Positions 39,645-49,513 are shown, numbered from the stretch's first letter. The stretch: DNA of 64,000 bases from Cellulomonas gilvus ATCC 13127 (GCF_000218545.1 NC_015671.1:3038001-3102000), one strand, 5' to 3'. Notes: a model not told the origin generated them from the letters alone. A program made the numbers and translations.

Positions 39645-40688
39645 TCAGGAGCCCTGGTGGGTGCCGTCGACGGCGTGCGGCTCGATCGCCGCCAGCTCGG
39701 CGTCCGTGAGCGGACCGGCGGCCAGCGCGGCGACGTTGTCCTCGAGCTGCGCCACCGAGGAGGCGCCGATGATCGCGGACGTGACGCGCTCGTCGCGCAG
39801 CACCCACGCCAGCGCGAGCTGGGCCAGGCTCTGCCCGCGCGCGGCGGCGATGTCGTTCAGCGCGCGCGCCCGCGCCAGGTACGTGGGCGAGAGCGCGGAC
39901 GGCTGCAGGAAGTGCCCGACCGCGGCGCGTGAGCCCTGCGGGACCTCGCCGGACAGGTACCGGTCCGTGAGCAGACCCTGCTGCAGCGGGGAGAACACGA
40001 CCGTGCCCACACCCAGGTCACCGACCGCGTCCAGCAGCGACTCCGTCTGCCCCTCGGCCACGCGCTCCACGTGCCGGGAGAACATCGAGTAGTTCGGCTG
40101 GTGGACCAGCAGCGGCGTGCCGAGGTCGGCGAGGATGCGCGCGGCCTCGCGCGTCGCGGACGGCGTGTAGTTGGAGATGCCGACGTACAGCGCACGGCCG
40201 CTGGTCACCGCGGTGTGCAGCGCCCCCATCGTCTCCGCCAGCGGCGTCGAGGGGTCCATGCGGTGCGAGTAGAAGATGTCCACGTAGTCGAGGCCCATGC
40301 GGGCGAGCGACTGGTCGAGCGACGCGAGCAGGTACTTGCGCGAGCCGCCGTCCCCGTACGGGCCCGGCCACATGTCGTAGCCCGCCTTGGTCGAGATGAC
40401 GAGCTCGTCGCGGTACGGACGCAGGTCGGCGGCGAGCACGCGCCCGAATGCCTCCTCCGCGGAGCCGTACGGCGGGCCGTAGTTGTTCGCCAGGTCCAGG
40501 TGCGTGATCCCCAGGTCGAACGCGCGCCGCAGCACCGCGCGCTGCGTCTCGAACGGCTTGGTGTGCCCGAAGTTGTGCCACAGGCCCAGCGAGAGCGCGG
40601 GCAGCGCGAGCCCGCTGCGGCCGGCGCGGCGGTACGGCATCGAGGCGTAGCGGTCGTCGGCGGCGCGGTAGGCGGGCTCGGTGGTCAT
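39645..40688 (-). CDS. Aldo/keto reductase (YghZ-like)
   Basis: A 347-residue TIM-barrel NADPH oxidoreductase, ATG 40688. It shows the tetrad Asp/Tyr in THLDLANNYGPPYGSAEEAFGRVL, the Lys in LVISTKAGYDMWPGPYGDGGSRKY, and the His in YVDIFYSHRMDPSTPLAETM. The GPPYGSAE and WPGPYGDGGSRKYL segments place it in the AKR14/YghZ group, which reduces methylglyoxal-type aldehydes. The Nudix-GNAT gene follows directly. Confidence 0.9.
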   Translation of the reverse strand: MTTEPAYRAADDRYASMPYRRAGRSGLALPALSLGLWHNFGHTKPFETQRAVLRRAFDLGITHLDLANNYGPPYGSAEEAFGRVLAADLRPYRDELVISTKAGYDMWPGPYGDGGSRKYLLASLDQSLARMGLDYVDIFYSHRMDPSTPLAETMGALHTAVTSGRALYVGISNYTPSATREAARILADLGTPLLVHQPNYSMFSRHVERVAEGQTESLLDAVGDLGVGTVVFSPLQQGLLTDRYLSGEVPQGSRAAVGHFLQPSALSPTYLARARALNDIAAARGQSLAQLALAWVLRDERVTSAIIGASSVAQLEDNVAALAAGPLTDAELAAIEPHAVDGTHQGS

Positions 40689-40762
40689 GCGGCGTCCTTC
40701 TCGCAGGTGGGCGCCGGGGGTGACGCCCGCAGCACGCTATCCGACGAGCGCGGCAGCACCTG

Positions 40763-41221
40763 TCACGCGCCGCCGGGGAAGCCCTGCTGACGCCACGCCT
40801 CGTAGCAGGCCACGGCCGCCGCGTTGGTGAGGTTCATCGACCTGCGGCCCGGGACCATCGGGATCCGCACCTGCTCCGTGATGCGCGGGTGGGTCAGCAC
40901 GTGCTCCGGCAGACCCGTGGGCTCGGGACCGAACAGCAGCACGTCGTCGTCGCGGTACGTGACGTCCGTGTACCAGCGCGTCGCCTGCGTGGTGAACGCG
41001 AGCACGCGGCCCGGCAGCTGCGCCAGCAGCGCGTCCAGGTCGGGGTGGACCACCACGTGCGCGAGGTCGTGGTAGTCCAGGCCCGCACGCCGCAGCTTGG
41101 CCTCCGACAGGTCGAACCCGAGCGGCTCGACCAGGTGGAGCGTGGCACCGGTGCCCGCGACCAGACGGATCGCGCTGCCCGTGTTGCCGGGGATGCGCGG
41201 TTCGAAGAAGACCAGGTGCAC
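40763..41221 (-). CDS. trmL: tRNA (cytidine(34)-2'-O)-methyltransferase TrmL-like
   Basis: A 152-residue minimal SPOUT methyltransferase, GTG 41221. Motifs are PRIPGNTGSAIRLVAGTGATLHLVEPLGF, DDVLLFGPEPTGLPEHVL and IPMVPGRRSMNLTNAAAVACYEAWRQ, all typical of TrmL. It methylates the ribose of wobble base 34 in tRNA-Leu species. Length equals the family norm of about 155. Confidence 0.9.
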   Translation of the reverse strand: MHLVFFEPRIPGNTGSAIRLVAGTGATLHLVEPLGFDLSEAKLRRAGLDYHDLAHVVVHPDLDALLAQLPGRVLAFTTQATRWYTDVTYRDDDVLLFGPEPTGLPEHVLTHPRITEQVRIPMVPGRRSMNLTNAAAVACYEAWRQQGFPGGA

Positions 41222-41317
41222 CGCCCCATCCTCGCAGGCAGGCCGACGTGCGCGACGCTCCCCGGCTCGGGTGGGTCACGGTGCTACCGTCGGCGCGAAA
41301 CGCTGGAGGAGCTTGCC

Positions 41318-42400
41318 ATGAGCACGACGAGGCGGGTCGGCGGACCCGCCGAGACCACCGACGGGACCACGCAGTCGGCGGCGGTGCCCACCGCACCCGG
41401 ACAGGCGATGACGATCGCGGACATCGCCGTGGAGGCGGGCGTCTCCGTCCCGACGGTGTCCAAGGTGCTCAACGGGCGTGCTGACGTCGCCGCGACCACC
41501 CGGGCGCGCGTCGAGGAGGTCATCGAGCGCCACGGCTACCGCCGCCGCCGCGCGTCCTCCGGGGCCGGCTCGGGCCTCATCGAGCTCGTCTTCCACGAGC
41601 TGGACTCCCCCTGGGCGCTGCAGATCATCAAGGGCGTCGAGTCCGTCGCCGGCGGCGCGCGCATCGGCGTCGTGCTGTCCGAGCTGGGTGGTGAGCACCG
41701 CCCGCCGCAGGAGTGGCTCGACGACGTGCTCGCGCGGCGCCCGCGCGGCGTGATCTTCGTGCAGTCCGAGCTGGACCCCGCGCAGCACGCGCAGCTCGCG
41801 TCCCGCTCCATCCCGTTCGTCATCGTCGACACCGCGGGTGAGCAGCCCGCGGGCGTACCCGTGGTCGGTTCGCAGAACTGGTCCGGCGGTCTGGCCGCGA
41901 CCCGCCACCTGCTCTCGCTCGGTCACCGACGCATCGGCGTGGTCTCCGGACCGCGGGACGTGCTGTGCAGCCGGGCGCGCGTGGACGGGTACCGCTCGGC
42001 GCTCGACGAGGCGGGCATCGCGTTCGACGCGGACCTGGTCCGGTGGGGCAACTTCTTCGTCGACGGCGGCTACGCGCACGGCCGCGCGCTCCTGAGCCGC
42101 GAGGACCGGCCGACGGCGATCTTCGCGGGCGCGGACTTCCAGGCCCTGGGTGTCATCCGCGCGGCGCGCGAGCTGGGGCTGAGCATCCCCGAGGACGTCT
42201 CGATCGTCGGCTACGACGACCTGCCCGTCACCGAGTGGGTGCAGCCCGGGCTCACCACCGTCAAGCAGCCGCTGCAGGAGATGGCCGCGACCGCCGCGCG
42301 CATGCTCCTGGAGATCGCGGGCGGCCAGAAGCCTGCCAACCTGCGCATCGACCTGGCCACCGAGCTCGTCGTCCGCAGCAGCACGACCGCCCCTCGCTGA
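41318..42400 (+). CDS. LacI-family transcriptional regulator
   Basis: A 360-residue repressor, ATG 41318 after a GGAGGAG SD. A 30-residue Thr/Ala-rich tail precedes the HTH MTIADIAVEAGVSVPTVSKVLNGRADVAATTRARV, followed by the hinge. The periplasmic-binding-protein-like effector domain runs about 85-360 with LIELVFHELDSPWALQIIKGVE, ATRHLLSLGHRRIGVVSGP and VSIVGYDDLPVTEWVQPGLTTV. These features match the xylose/cellobiose-type LacI regulators of Cellulomonas relatives. It probably responds to a sugar. No sugar genes adjoin it. Confidence 0.9.
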   Translation: MSTTRRVGGPAETTDGTTQSAAVPTAPGQAMTIADIAVEAGVSVPTVSKVLNGRADVAATTRARVEEVIERHGYRRRRASSGAGSGLIELVFHELDSPWALQIIKGVESVAGGARIGVVLSELGGEHRPPQEWLDDVLARRPRGVIFVQSELDPAQHAQLASRSIPFVIVDTAGEQPAGVPVVGSQNWSGGLAATRHLLSLGHRRIGVVSGPRDVLCSRARVDGYRSALDEAGIAFDADLVRWGNFFVDGGYAHGRALLSREDRPTAIFAGADFQALGVIRAARELGLSIPEDVSIVGYDDLPVTEWVQPGLTTVKQPLQEMAATAARMLLEIAGGQKPANLRIDLATELVVRSSTTAPR

Positions 42401-42448
42401 CCGCCGCACCTCACCGACCGCGGACGCGCCGCGAGGCGTTCCCGTCCG

Positions 42449-43969
42449 TCACGCCGCGGGCGTCGACGGAGCCGTCGTCGTGACCCGCCCGCGCAGCACG
42501 GGCAGCACGGGGTCGTCGAACGAGACGTTGAGCCGCGGCTCGATCCGCACGTGGTCCTGCGTGAGCACCACGCGCGCGGTCAGCGCCGTCACGTCCCGCG
42601 TGAGGCGGACCGTCAGCACGTACTCGTCGTCGGCGGTCCAGACCGCGTGGGTCAGCACCGGGCGGGGCTCGGGGTGGAACGGGGGCTCGGGCGGCAGCAC
42701 GCCGGCGACGGGCGCGGCATGCCCCGCGGCGAGGGTCACCGTCGCGCCGTCGGCGAGCTCGAGCTCGATCGAGTCCTGCTCCGGGCCGGCCGTGAGCCGG
42801 ACCGCGCCGAGCCCGAGCGTGTTCGGCTCGAGCTCCAGCCGCCGGCCGTCCAGCGCCCCTGCTCGCGGTGAGGTGGCCGCTCCCTGGGGCCAGGGCAGCG
42901 CGAGGTCCGCGAGCGCCCGGTGCAGCCCGGCGCGCCCCTCGGGGTCGGCCGGTGCCGGGTGGTCCGCGAGCGCGGGCAGCAGGTGCGTCCACACCGCGTC
43001 GAGCGGACGCTGCAGGTCCGCGAAGGCCGAGGTCATCGCGACCACCACGTCCTGCTCCGGGAGGATCACGCAGAACTGGCCGAAGGCGCCGTCACCCCGG
43101 TACCCGTGCCGGCTCTGCCACATCTGGAACCCGTAGCCCTGCGCCCAGTCGCTGTGCTCGTCCCCCGGGTTGGTACCCGGCGGGACGTGCGCGGCGGACG
43201 CCTGCGCGACCCACCCCTCGGGCAGCAGCCGTCGTCCCGCCCACACGCCGTCCCGCAGGAACAGCTCGCCGAACGACGCGATGTCCTCGGTGGTGGCCGA
43301 CAGCCCGAACCCGCCCGTCTCGATCCCGTCGGGCGACAGGTACCAGGTCGGCCCGACGAAGCCGAGCGGCCCCAGGACGCGCGCGTGCAGGCGGTCGAGG
43401 ACGCTCTCGCCCGTCACGCGGTGCACGATCGCGGCCAGCACGTAGCTCGCGACGGTGTTGTAGACGAAGTGCGTCCCCGGCTCGTGCGCGAGGGGCTGCG
43501 CCAGGAAGCCCGCGGTCCACGGCCTGCCACCGAGGATCGCGGCCTCCGACGGGTCCTCGTGGTGCCCGGTCCGCATGGTCAGCAGGTCGCGGACCGTCAA
43601 CCGGCTCAGCCGGTCGCGCTCGTCGTCGGACAGCCCGCCCTGGTCCGCGCCCACGGGCGGGACGGCCTCGGGCAGCAGATCCACCACACGGTCGTCGAGG
43701 TCCAGCAGCCCGTCCCCGACCGCGAGACCGACAGCCGTGGCAGTGAAGCTCTTGCTGAGCGAGTACACCTCATGCACCACATCCGGCGCGTACGGCGCCG
43801 CCCAGCCCTCCGCGACGACGTGCCCGTGACGCACGACCATGAGCGAGTGGAGCTCGGGCACCGTGGTGAGCGCCCCGACGAGCGCGGTCAGCGCACGCGG
43901 GTCCACCCCCTGCTCCTCCGGGGTGCTGCGCGGCAGGCGCCGCCGGGCGGTCACGTCGTCGTGGTTCAT
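42449..43969 (-). CDS. Serine hydrolase, beta-lactamase/penicillin-binding family
   Basis: A 506-residue class C beta-lactamase-like protein. ATG 43969 lies eight bases after AAGGA; ATG 43978 is an alternative. The SxxK nucleophile is in YSLSKSFTATAVG, and a YNT (YxN-like) in FVYNTVASYVL. LRDGVWAGRRLLPEGWVAQA and the C-terminal beta region follow. There is no signal peptide, so it is likely cytosolic; such proteins often act as esterases or peptidases rather than true lactamases. Confidence 0.85.
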   Translation of the reverse strand: MNHDDVTARRRLPRSTPEEQGVDPRALTALVGALTTVPELHSLMVVRHGHVVAEGWAAPYAPDVVHEVYSLSKSFTATAVGLAVGDGLLDLDDRVVDLLPEAVPPVGADQGGLSDDERDRLSRLTVRDLLTMRTGHHEDPSEAAILGGRPWTAGFLAQPLAHEPGTHFVYNTVASYVLAAIVHRVTGESVLDRLHARVLGPLGFVGPTWYLSPDGIETGGFGLSATTEDIASFGELFLRDGVWAGRRLLPEGWVAQASAAHVPPGTNPGDEHSDWAQGYGFQMWQSRHGYRGDGAFGQFCVILPEQDVVVAMTSAFADLQRPLDAVWTHLLPALADHPAPADPEGRAGLHRALADLALPWPQGAATSPRAGALDGRRLELEPNTLGLGAVRLTAGPEQDSIELELADGATVTLAAGHAAPVAGVLPPEPPFHPEPRPVLTHAVWTADDEYVLTVRLTRDVTALTARVVLTQDHVRIEPRLNVSFDDPVLPVLRGRVTTTAPSTPAA

Positions 43970-44027
43970 GGTCCGCATCCTTGCACCGGCCACCGACACG
44001 CCGCCGCAGGTCACAGCGTCGCGCGCA

Positions 44028-44534
44028 TCAGCCGCCCGCGAGGCCGAGCGCCGTGAGCGCGGCCTGGGCCACGTCCTGCGGCGAGGCCGTGACCGCGACC
44101 GCCACACCGTGCTCGTCGGCCTCCAGCGGCTCGAGCGTGGCGAGCTGCGACGGCAGCAGCGAGACGGGCATGAAGTGGTCCACCCTGGCCGCCATCCGCT
44201 CCCCGACCAGCGCGGGGTCACCCGTGAGGTGCACGAACCGCACGTCCCCGGGGGCCGACGCGAGCACGTCGCGGTACCGGCGACGCAGCGCCGAGCACGT
44301 GACCACCGTGCTCACCCCGGCCGCGTCCTGCTCCGCGACCCAGTCCCGGATGGTCCGCAACCACGGCGCGCGGTCCTCGTCGGTCAGCGGTGTGCCCGCG
44401 GCCATCGCCGCGACGTTGGCGGGCGGGTGGAAGTCGTCGCCCTCCGCGAACGTCCACCCGAGCCGGTCGGCCAGCAACCGGGCCACCGTCGTCTTGCCCG
44501 TGCCCGTGACGCCCATGACCACCAGGTGCTGCAC
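44028..44534 (-). CDS. gntK: Gluconokinase
   Basis: A 168-residue P-loop kinase, GTG 44534. The Walker A is VMGVTGTGKTTVARLLADRLGW; GDDFHPPANVAAMAAGTPLTDEDRAPWL is the gluconate-binding signature, followed by VVTCSALRRRYRDVL and HFMPVSLLPSQLATLEPL. It makes 6-phosphogluconate from gluconate and ATP. No gluconate transporter or GntR gene is next to it. Confidence 0.93.
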   Translation of the reverse strand: MQHLVVMGVTGTGKTTVARLLADRLGWTFAEGDDFHPPANVAAMAAGTPLTDEDRAPWLRTIRDWVAEQDAAGVSTVVTCSALRRRYRDVLASAPGDVRFVHLTGDPALVGERMAARVDHFMPVSLLPSQLATLEPLEADEHGVAVAVTASPQDVAQAALTALGLAGG

Positions 44535-44602
44535 GCGTCTCCCTCTCCGAGCGGCCGGCGGCCCGCCGCCGCGCGTCCGAGCTGCTCGGACCGGCGCCGA
44601 CG

Positions 44603-45082
44603 CTACCGGCCGCCCGCATGCGCGGCGAGCGCCTCCCGCAGCTCGCGCTCCTCGAAGCTCTGCACCGGCACCGCGGCGCTGCGTCGGTACTCGACGGTGC
44701 CCGCTCGGCTGACCAGCAGGACGCCGCTGTGCTGCAGCGCCAGGAAGCGCCCGAACCCCGCCTCCGCGTGCCCCGTGCCCGAGGCCCACACCACGCGCTC
44801 GTCGAGCAGGCGGTGACGGCGGGCGACGTGCGCGGCCTCGTCGGCCCCACCGGGCACGACGAGGAGCAGCGCACGCTCCCCGAGCCGGCCGTCCGCGCGC
44901 ATGGCCTGCAACGCCCGGGCGTGCGCCGCGCACACCGGGCACGTGCTCGAGCGGTGGAAGTACAGCACCGCGGGGCGGCCGGCCAGCTCGGCGTGCAGCG
45001 TGGTCTGCTCGCCGTGCGTGGAGACGAGCGCGAGGTCGGGCATCGGAGCGCCGGGGGCGGCGGCGGTCGCGTCGTCGGACAT
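44603..45082 (-). CDS. Redoxin/AhpC-TSA-like protein
   Basis: A 159-residue thioredoxin-fold protein. Two ATGs are adjacent; 45082 stands six bases after GGAGG. PMPDLALVSTHGEQTTLHAELAGRPAVLYFHRSSTCPVCAAHARAL shows a CPVC active site as in thiol-disulfide or peroxiredoxin-like proteins. It is divergent from the marR gene across a 103-bp gap with two palindromes, suggesting redox or drug-responsive control. Confidence 0.8.
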   Translation of the reverse strand: MSDDATAAAPGAPMPDLALVSTHGEQTTLHAELAGRPAVLYFHRSSTCPVCAAHARALQAMRADGRLGERALLLVVPGGADEAAHVARRHRLLDERVVWASGTGHAEAGFGRFLALQHSGVLLVSRAGTVEYRRSAAVPVQSFEERELREALAAHAGGR

Positions 45083-45096
45083 CATGGACCTCCGGC

Positions 45097-45155
45097 GTGG
45101 TCGGACCCGACCACATAGGCAACATGGTTGCGCATATTGTCAACCATGTTGCCTA
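45097..45155. promoter_or_regulatory. MarR operator region with two inverted repeats
   Basis: Inverted repeat 1 is GTGGTCGG-AC-CCGACCAC at 45097-45114. Inverted repeat 2 has perfect 15-bp arms: taggcaacatggttg (45116-45130) and caaccatgttgccta (45141-45155), with a 10-base spacer. Both lie between the divergent redoxin and marR genes. Each arm of repeat 2 itself includes aacatggtt, a near-palindromic half-site usual for MarR dimers. The segment is far more AT-rich than the flanks. Confidence 0.75.
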
Positions 45156-45185
45156 CTTTGTCCAGTGTGAGGTGGAGACGACGAG

Positions 45186-45644
45186 ATGGACGCGGCGCAG
45201 GCCCTCGGCGAGCTCGCGGCCGCGGCCCACGACGACCTGGGCCGGCTGCTGCTGCGCGCGTCCCGCGAGGTCAACCACGCGGCGGTCGAGCGTCTGCACG
45301 AGCGCGGGTTCACCGACGTCCGGCCGGCCCACGCCGCCGTGCTCGCACACCTGGACGCCGACGGCACACGCATCGTCGACCTGGCCCACCGCGCGGGCCT
45401 GACGCGGCAGGCCGTGGCCGTCACCGTGCGCGAGCTCGTCGCCGCGGGCTACGCCGACGCGACCGCGGACCCCGCGGACGGCCGCGCCAGCCTGGTCTCG
45501 CTGACCCCGCGCGGCGCGACGCTGTGCCACACGGCCGCGCAGGTGATCCGCGACGAGGGTGCGCGCTGGGGTGAGCGGATCGGCGACCCCGGCCTGACGG
45601 ACCTGCTCGCCCGCCTCCGGGCGCTGGTCGACGCCGCGGGCTGA
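45186..45644 (+). CDS. MarR-family transcriptional regulator
   Basis: A 152-residue winged-helix protein, ATG 45186. The HTH reads IVDLAHRAGLTRQAVAVTVRELVAAGYADATADPADGRASLVSLTPRG (given here in parts), with the wing DPADGRA typical of MarR. It likely represses itself and the redoxin gene through the palindromes in the gap. No sensing Cys other than one near the C-terminus (LCHTAAQ) is visible, so the effector is unknown. Confidence 0.9.
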   Translation: MDAAQALGELAAAAHDDLGRLLLRASREVNHAAVERLHERGFTDVRPAHAAVLAHLDADGTRIVDLAHRAGLTRQAVAVTVRELVAAGYADATADPADGRASLVSLTPRGATLCHTAAQVIRDEGARWGERIGDPGLTDLLARLRALVDAAG

Positions 45645-45692
45645 CCGCGGCCTGCGCCGGCCCGGCCTCGGGCACGCCGCGGACTGGCGGCC

Positions 45693-46658
45693 TCAGGAGG
45701 AGGCGGCCGCCGCGACCTTGCTGCTCCGCAGGCGGGCCTGCGCCAGCCCGACGAGCCGGTCGGGGTCGGCCGCGCCCGCACCCGAGCACGCACCGGCCAC
45801 GTCCACCACGGGCCACACGCGCGCGTCCAGGCCCGCGGGCGGCTCCGCGAGGGCCAGGTGCACCGCCCGGACCACCTCGCCCGCGATCACGTCGGCCTGC
45901 CGCTCGTCGGCCGCACCCGGCACCGTGACGGCCACCGCGAACTCGTCGCCGTCCAGCCGCGCCACGTCCCACAGCTCGGGCAGCGCACCACGCAGCGCGT
46001 GGCCCACTGCGGCGAGCACCGCGTCGCCCCCCGCCTGGCCCAGCACCGCGTTCGTCTGCGCGAACCCGCGCAGGTCCGCCACCGCGACGACCACTCGCTG
46101 CGGGGTCCCCACCACGGCCGCGCACCGCCGCCCGAGCAGGTGCCAGAACATCGAGCGGTGCGGCAGGCCCGTGAGGGGGTCGTGCAGCGACCGCACCGCG
46201 AGCTGCGTGGACAACGAGCGCACCAGGTCCGCGGCCGAGACCGCCTGCCACACCTCGCCCAGCACCAGCACGTCGTCGTACCGCCGCTCGTCGCGGCGCT
46301 CCATGGCGCGGACCGCGACCTCGGAGACCGGCGCGTCGGGCCGCACCACCAGCGGCGCGAAGTCCGTGAGCTCGCGCGACTCGCGGCGGGACAGGATCGC
46401 CCGCCCGAAGCCCAGGCGGCCGGACATCGCCGCGTCGAACCGGCGGCGCGTGATCAGCCCCGTGCGCTCGTCGTCCTCGCGCACCGCGACGCACTGCACG
46501 TGCGGCGAGCGGAACAGCAGCTCGAGCCGGGACACCGGGAGGTCCCCCTCGATCACGTCGACCGGGTGCGCCAGCTGGTCGACCGTGACGGACGCGGCGG
46601 TCCGGTAGTCGCCCACCGCGTTCGCGAGCCGGTGGGTCAGGTGCGTCAGTTCGCTCAC
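45693..46658 (-). CDS. CBS-pair and GGDEF domain protein
   Basis: A 321-residue protein, GTG 46658. Residues about 25-150 look like two CBS motifs (VDVIEGDLPVSRLELLFRSPHVQCVAV; FAPLVVRPDAPVSEVAVRAMERRDERRYDDVLVL). The GGDEF domain runs about 165-300: HDPLTGLPHRSMFWHLL and ARLDGDEFAVAV. The signature is DGDEF rather than GGDEF, so cyclic-di-GMP synthesis is uncertain; it may bind GTP as a sensor. No membrane segment. Whether it is active cannot be told. Confidence 0.8.
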   Translation of the reverse strand: MSELTHLTHRLANAVGDYRTAASVTVDQLAHPVDVIEGDLPVSRLELLFRSPHVQCVAVREDDERTGLITRRRFDAAMSGRLGFGRAILSRRESRELTDFAPLVVRPDAPVSEVAVRAMERRDERRYDDVLVLGEVWQAVSAADLVRSLSTQLAVRSLHDPLTGLPHRSMFWHLLGRRCAAVVGTPQRVVVAVADLRGFAQTNAVLGQAGGDAVLAAVGHALRGALPELWDVARLDGDEFAVAVTVPGAADERQADVIAGEVVRAVHLALAEPPAGLDARVWPVVDVAGACSGAGAADPDRLVGLAQARLRSSKVAAAASS

Positions 46659-46756
46659 TGCGTGAGTATCCGAGCAGGTCAGCGCGTGGGCCGGGGCAAA
46701 GCGGTCGCGTTCGCCCAGCCTTCGCCCAGACTTCGTCCGCCGTTCGCCGTCCGACG

Positions 46757-46798
46757 CGACGAGGGCCGGGACCGCGCGTGCGGTCCCGGCCCTCGTCG
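46757..46798. terminator. Strong 19-bp hairpin terminator after clpC
   Basis: A perfect 19-base inverted repeat (arms 46757-46775 and 46780-46798, cgacgagggccgggaccgc in the left arm) with a GCGT loop. It ends 15 bases from the clpC stop. Confidence 0.75.
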
Positions 46799-46812
46799 GA
46801 TGGTGCAGGCGA

Positions 46813-49395
46813 TCAGGCCGGCTTGAGGCCCGATCCGGCGTCACCCGCGGACGCGATCGGCGGCGCGGCGGGCACGTCCGTGCCCGAACCCGCAGTCCCG
46901 ACGGACGCACCCACGGGCACCGGCTGCTCCTTGCGCAGCGACGTGCGCTCGACGCCCGTGAACGTGAACTCGCCCAGCAGGCCCTCGCCCTCGGCGTCCA
47001 CGATCACCTGCTGGCCCGCCTTGAGCTCGCCGAACAGGATCTTCTCGGACAGCGCGTCCTCGATCTCCCGCTGGATCGCGCGACGCAGCGGACGCGCGCC
47101 GAGCACCGGGTCGTAGCCCTTCTCCGACAGCAGCTTCTTGGCCGCGGGCGTGATCTCCAGGCCCATGTCCTTGTCGCGCAGCCGCTGGTCGAGCTTGGCG
47201 ATCATCAGGTCGACGATCGAGAAGATCTCCGGCTGGCTGAGCTGCGGGAAGACCACCACGTCGTCGACGCGGTTGAGGAACTCGGGACGGAAGTGCGTCT
47301 TGAGCTCGTCGTTGACCTTCGCCTTCATGCGCTCGTAGTCCGTCGACAGGTCGCCACCGGCCTGGAAGCCGGTCATGACGCCCTTGGCGATGTCCCGCGT
47401 GCCGAGGTTCGTGGTCATGATGATCACGGTGTTCTTGAAGTCCACCACGCGGCCCTGCGAGTCGGTCAGGCGACCGTCCTCGAGGATCTGCAGCAGCGAG
47501 TTGAAGATGTCCGCGTGGGCCTTCTCCACCTCGTCGAACAGGACCACGGAGAACGGCCGGCGGCGCACCTTCTCGGTGAGCTGACCACCCTCGTCGTACC
47601 CGACGTACCCGGGGGGCGAGCCGAACAGGCGCGAGACCGTGTGCTTCTCCGAGAACTCGGACATGTCGAGCTGGATCAGCGCGTCCTCGTCACCGAACAG
47701 GAACTCCGCGAGCGCCTTGGCGAGCTCGGTCTTTCCGACGCCCGTGGGGCCGGCGAAGATGAACGACCCACCGGGACGCTTCGGGTCCTTGAGGCCCGCG
47801 CGCGTGCGGCGGATGGCCTGCGAGAGCGCCTTGATCGCCGCGTTCTGGCCGACGACCCGCTTGTGCAGGTTGTCCTCCATGTGGAGCAGGCGGCTGGACT
47901 CCTCCTCGGTGAGCTTGAACACCGGGATGCCCGTGGCGTTCGCCAGCACCTCGGCGATGAGCTCCTCGTCGACCTCCGCGACCGCGTCGAGATCGCCCGA
48001 CTTCCAGGCCTTCTCCTTCTCGGCGCGCTTGAGACCGAGCTGCTTCTCCTGGTCGCGCAGACGCGCGGCCTTCTCGAAGTCCTGCTCGTCGATCGCCGAC
48101 TCCTTGTCACGGCGCGTGTTGGCGATCTCCTCGTCCAGCTCGCGCAGCTCCGGCGGGGCGGTCATGCGGCGGATGCGCAGACGCGCGCCCGCCTCGTCGA
48201 CCAGGTCGATCGCCTTGTCCGGCAGGTAGCGGTCGTTGACGTAGCGGTCCGCGAGCGTCGCGGCGGCCACCAGCGCGGAGTCCGTGATGGACACGCGGTG
48301 GTGCGCCTCGTACCGGTCCCGCAGACCCTTGAGGATCTCGATCGCGTGCTGCAGGTTCGGCTCGGCGACCTGGATCGGCTGGAAGCGGCGCTCCAGGGCC
48401 GGGTCCTTCTCGACGTACTTGCGGTACTCGTCGAGAGTCGTCGCGCCGATCGTCTGGAGCTCACCGCGCGCGAGCATCGGCTTGAGGATGCTCGCGGCGT
48501 CGATCGCCCCCTCGGCCGCACCCGCACCGACGAGCGTGTGGATCTCGTCGATGAACAGGATGATGTCGCCGCGCGTGCGGATCTCCTTGAGCACCTTCTT
48601 CAGGCGCTCCTCGAAGTCACCGCGGTAGCGCGAGCCGGCGACCAGCGCGCCCAGGTCCAGCGTGTACAGCTGCTTGTCCTTGAGCGTCTCCGGGACGTCC
48701 CCGCGCACGATGTCCTGCGCGAGGCCCTCGACCACGGCCGTCTTGCCGACGCCGGGCTCGCCGATCAGCACCGGGTTGTTCTTGGTGCGGCGGGACAGCA
48801 CCTGCATGACCCGCTCGATCTCCTTCTCGCGCCCGATCACCGGGTCGAGCTTGTTGTCGCGCGCGGCCTGCGTCAGGTTGCGCCCGAACTGGTCGAGCAC
48901 GGCCGAGCCCGAGGGCTGGCCCTCCTGCGGCCCGCCGGCGGCGACCGGCTCCTTGCCCTGGTACCCGGACACCAGCTGGATGACCTGCTGGCGCACGCGG
49001 TTGAGGTCCGCGCCGAGCTTGTTCAGCACCTGCGCGGCGACGCCCTCACCCTCGCGGATGAGCCCGAGCAGGATGTGCTCGGTGCCGATGTAGTTGTGGC
49101 CCAGCTGCAGCGCCTCGCGCAGCGAGAGCTCCAGCACCTTCTTGGCGCGCGGCGTGAACGGGATGTGGCCCGACGGCGCCTGCTGGCCCTCGCCGATGAT
49201 CTCCTGCACCTGCGCGCGCACGGCCTCCAGGGAGATGCCGAGCGACTCCAGGGCCTTGGCCGCGACGCCCTCACCCTCGTGGATCAGACCCAGGAGGATG
49301 TGTTCGGTGCCGATGTAGTTGTGGTTGAGCATCCGCGCCTCTTCCTGGGCGAGGACGACCACGCGACGGGCTCGGTCCGTGAATCTCTCGAACAT
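46813..49395 (-). CDS. clpC: ATP-dependent Clp protease ATP-binding subunit ClpC
   Basis: An 860-residue AAA+ unfoldase. ATG 49395 gives the conserved N-terminus [20 protein letters not shown] after a GAGGAG SD. Two Clp_N repeats ([22 protein letters not shown]; the second near residue 80), NBD1 [18 protein letters not shown], a UVR-motif middle domain ([17 protein letters not shown]) and NBD2 [20 protein letters not shown] are all present. The ClpP-binding loop lies in NBD2. It feeds substrates to ClpP. The tail is rich in Ala/Gly/Pro as in other actinobacteria. Call is firm. Confidence 0.97.
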   Translation of the reverse strand: MFERFTDRARRVVVLAQEEARMLNHNYIGTEHILLGLIHEGEGVAAKALESLGISLEAVRAQVQEIIGEGQQAPSGHIPFTPRAKKVLELSLREALQLGHNYIGTEHILLGLIREGEGVAAQVLNKLGADLNRVRQQVIQLVSGYQGKEPVAAGGPQEGQPSGSAVLDQFGRNLTQAARDNKLDPVIGREKEIERVMQVLSRRTKNNPVLIGEPGVGKTAVVEGLAQDIVRGDVPETLKDKQLYTLDLGALVAGSRYRGDFEERLKKVLKEIRTRGDIILFIDEIHTLVGAGAAEGAIDAASILKPMLARGELQTIGATTLDEYRKYVEKDPALERRFQPIQVAEPNLQHAIEILKGLRDRYEAHHRVSITDSALVAAATLADRYVNDRYLPDKAIDLVDEAGARLRIRRMTAPPELRELDEEIANTRRDKESAIDEQDFEKAARLRDQEKQLGLKRAEKEKAWKSGDLDAVAEVDEELIAEVLANATGIPVFKLTEEESSRLLHMEDNLHKRVVGQNAAIKALSQAIRRTRAGLKDPKRPGGSFIFAGPTGVGKTELAKALAEFLFGDEDALIQLDMSEFSEKHTVSRLFGSPPGYVGYDEGGQLTEKVRRRPFSVVLFDEVEKAHADIFNSLLQILEDGRLTDSQGRVVDFKNTVIIMTTNLGTRDIAKGVMTGFQAGGDLSTDYERMKAKVNDELKTHFRPEFLNRVDDVVVFPQLSQPEIFSIVDLMIAKLDQRLRDKDMGLEITPAAKKLLSEKGYDPVLGARPLRRAIQREIEDALSEKILFGELKAGQQVIVDAEGEGLLGEFTFTGVERTSLRKEQPVPVGASVGTAGSGTDVPAAPPIASAGDAGSGLKPA

Positions 49396-49513
49396 GTGCA
49401 CTCCTCACGAGCGGCGTGCTCGTCGGCGTCCGAGGCCCTCCGGGGACCACCGTGAACGACGACGAGGCGGCGTTGTTCGATGCTAACGGCGGCATGTGCC
49501 GGGTACTGCCCGT

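Noticed and set aside
42449..43969. Calling the serine hydrolase a true beta-lactamase resistance gene
   Set aside because: It has SxxK but no signal peptide and lies among housekeeping genes; the family is dominated by esterases and peptidases.
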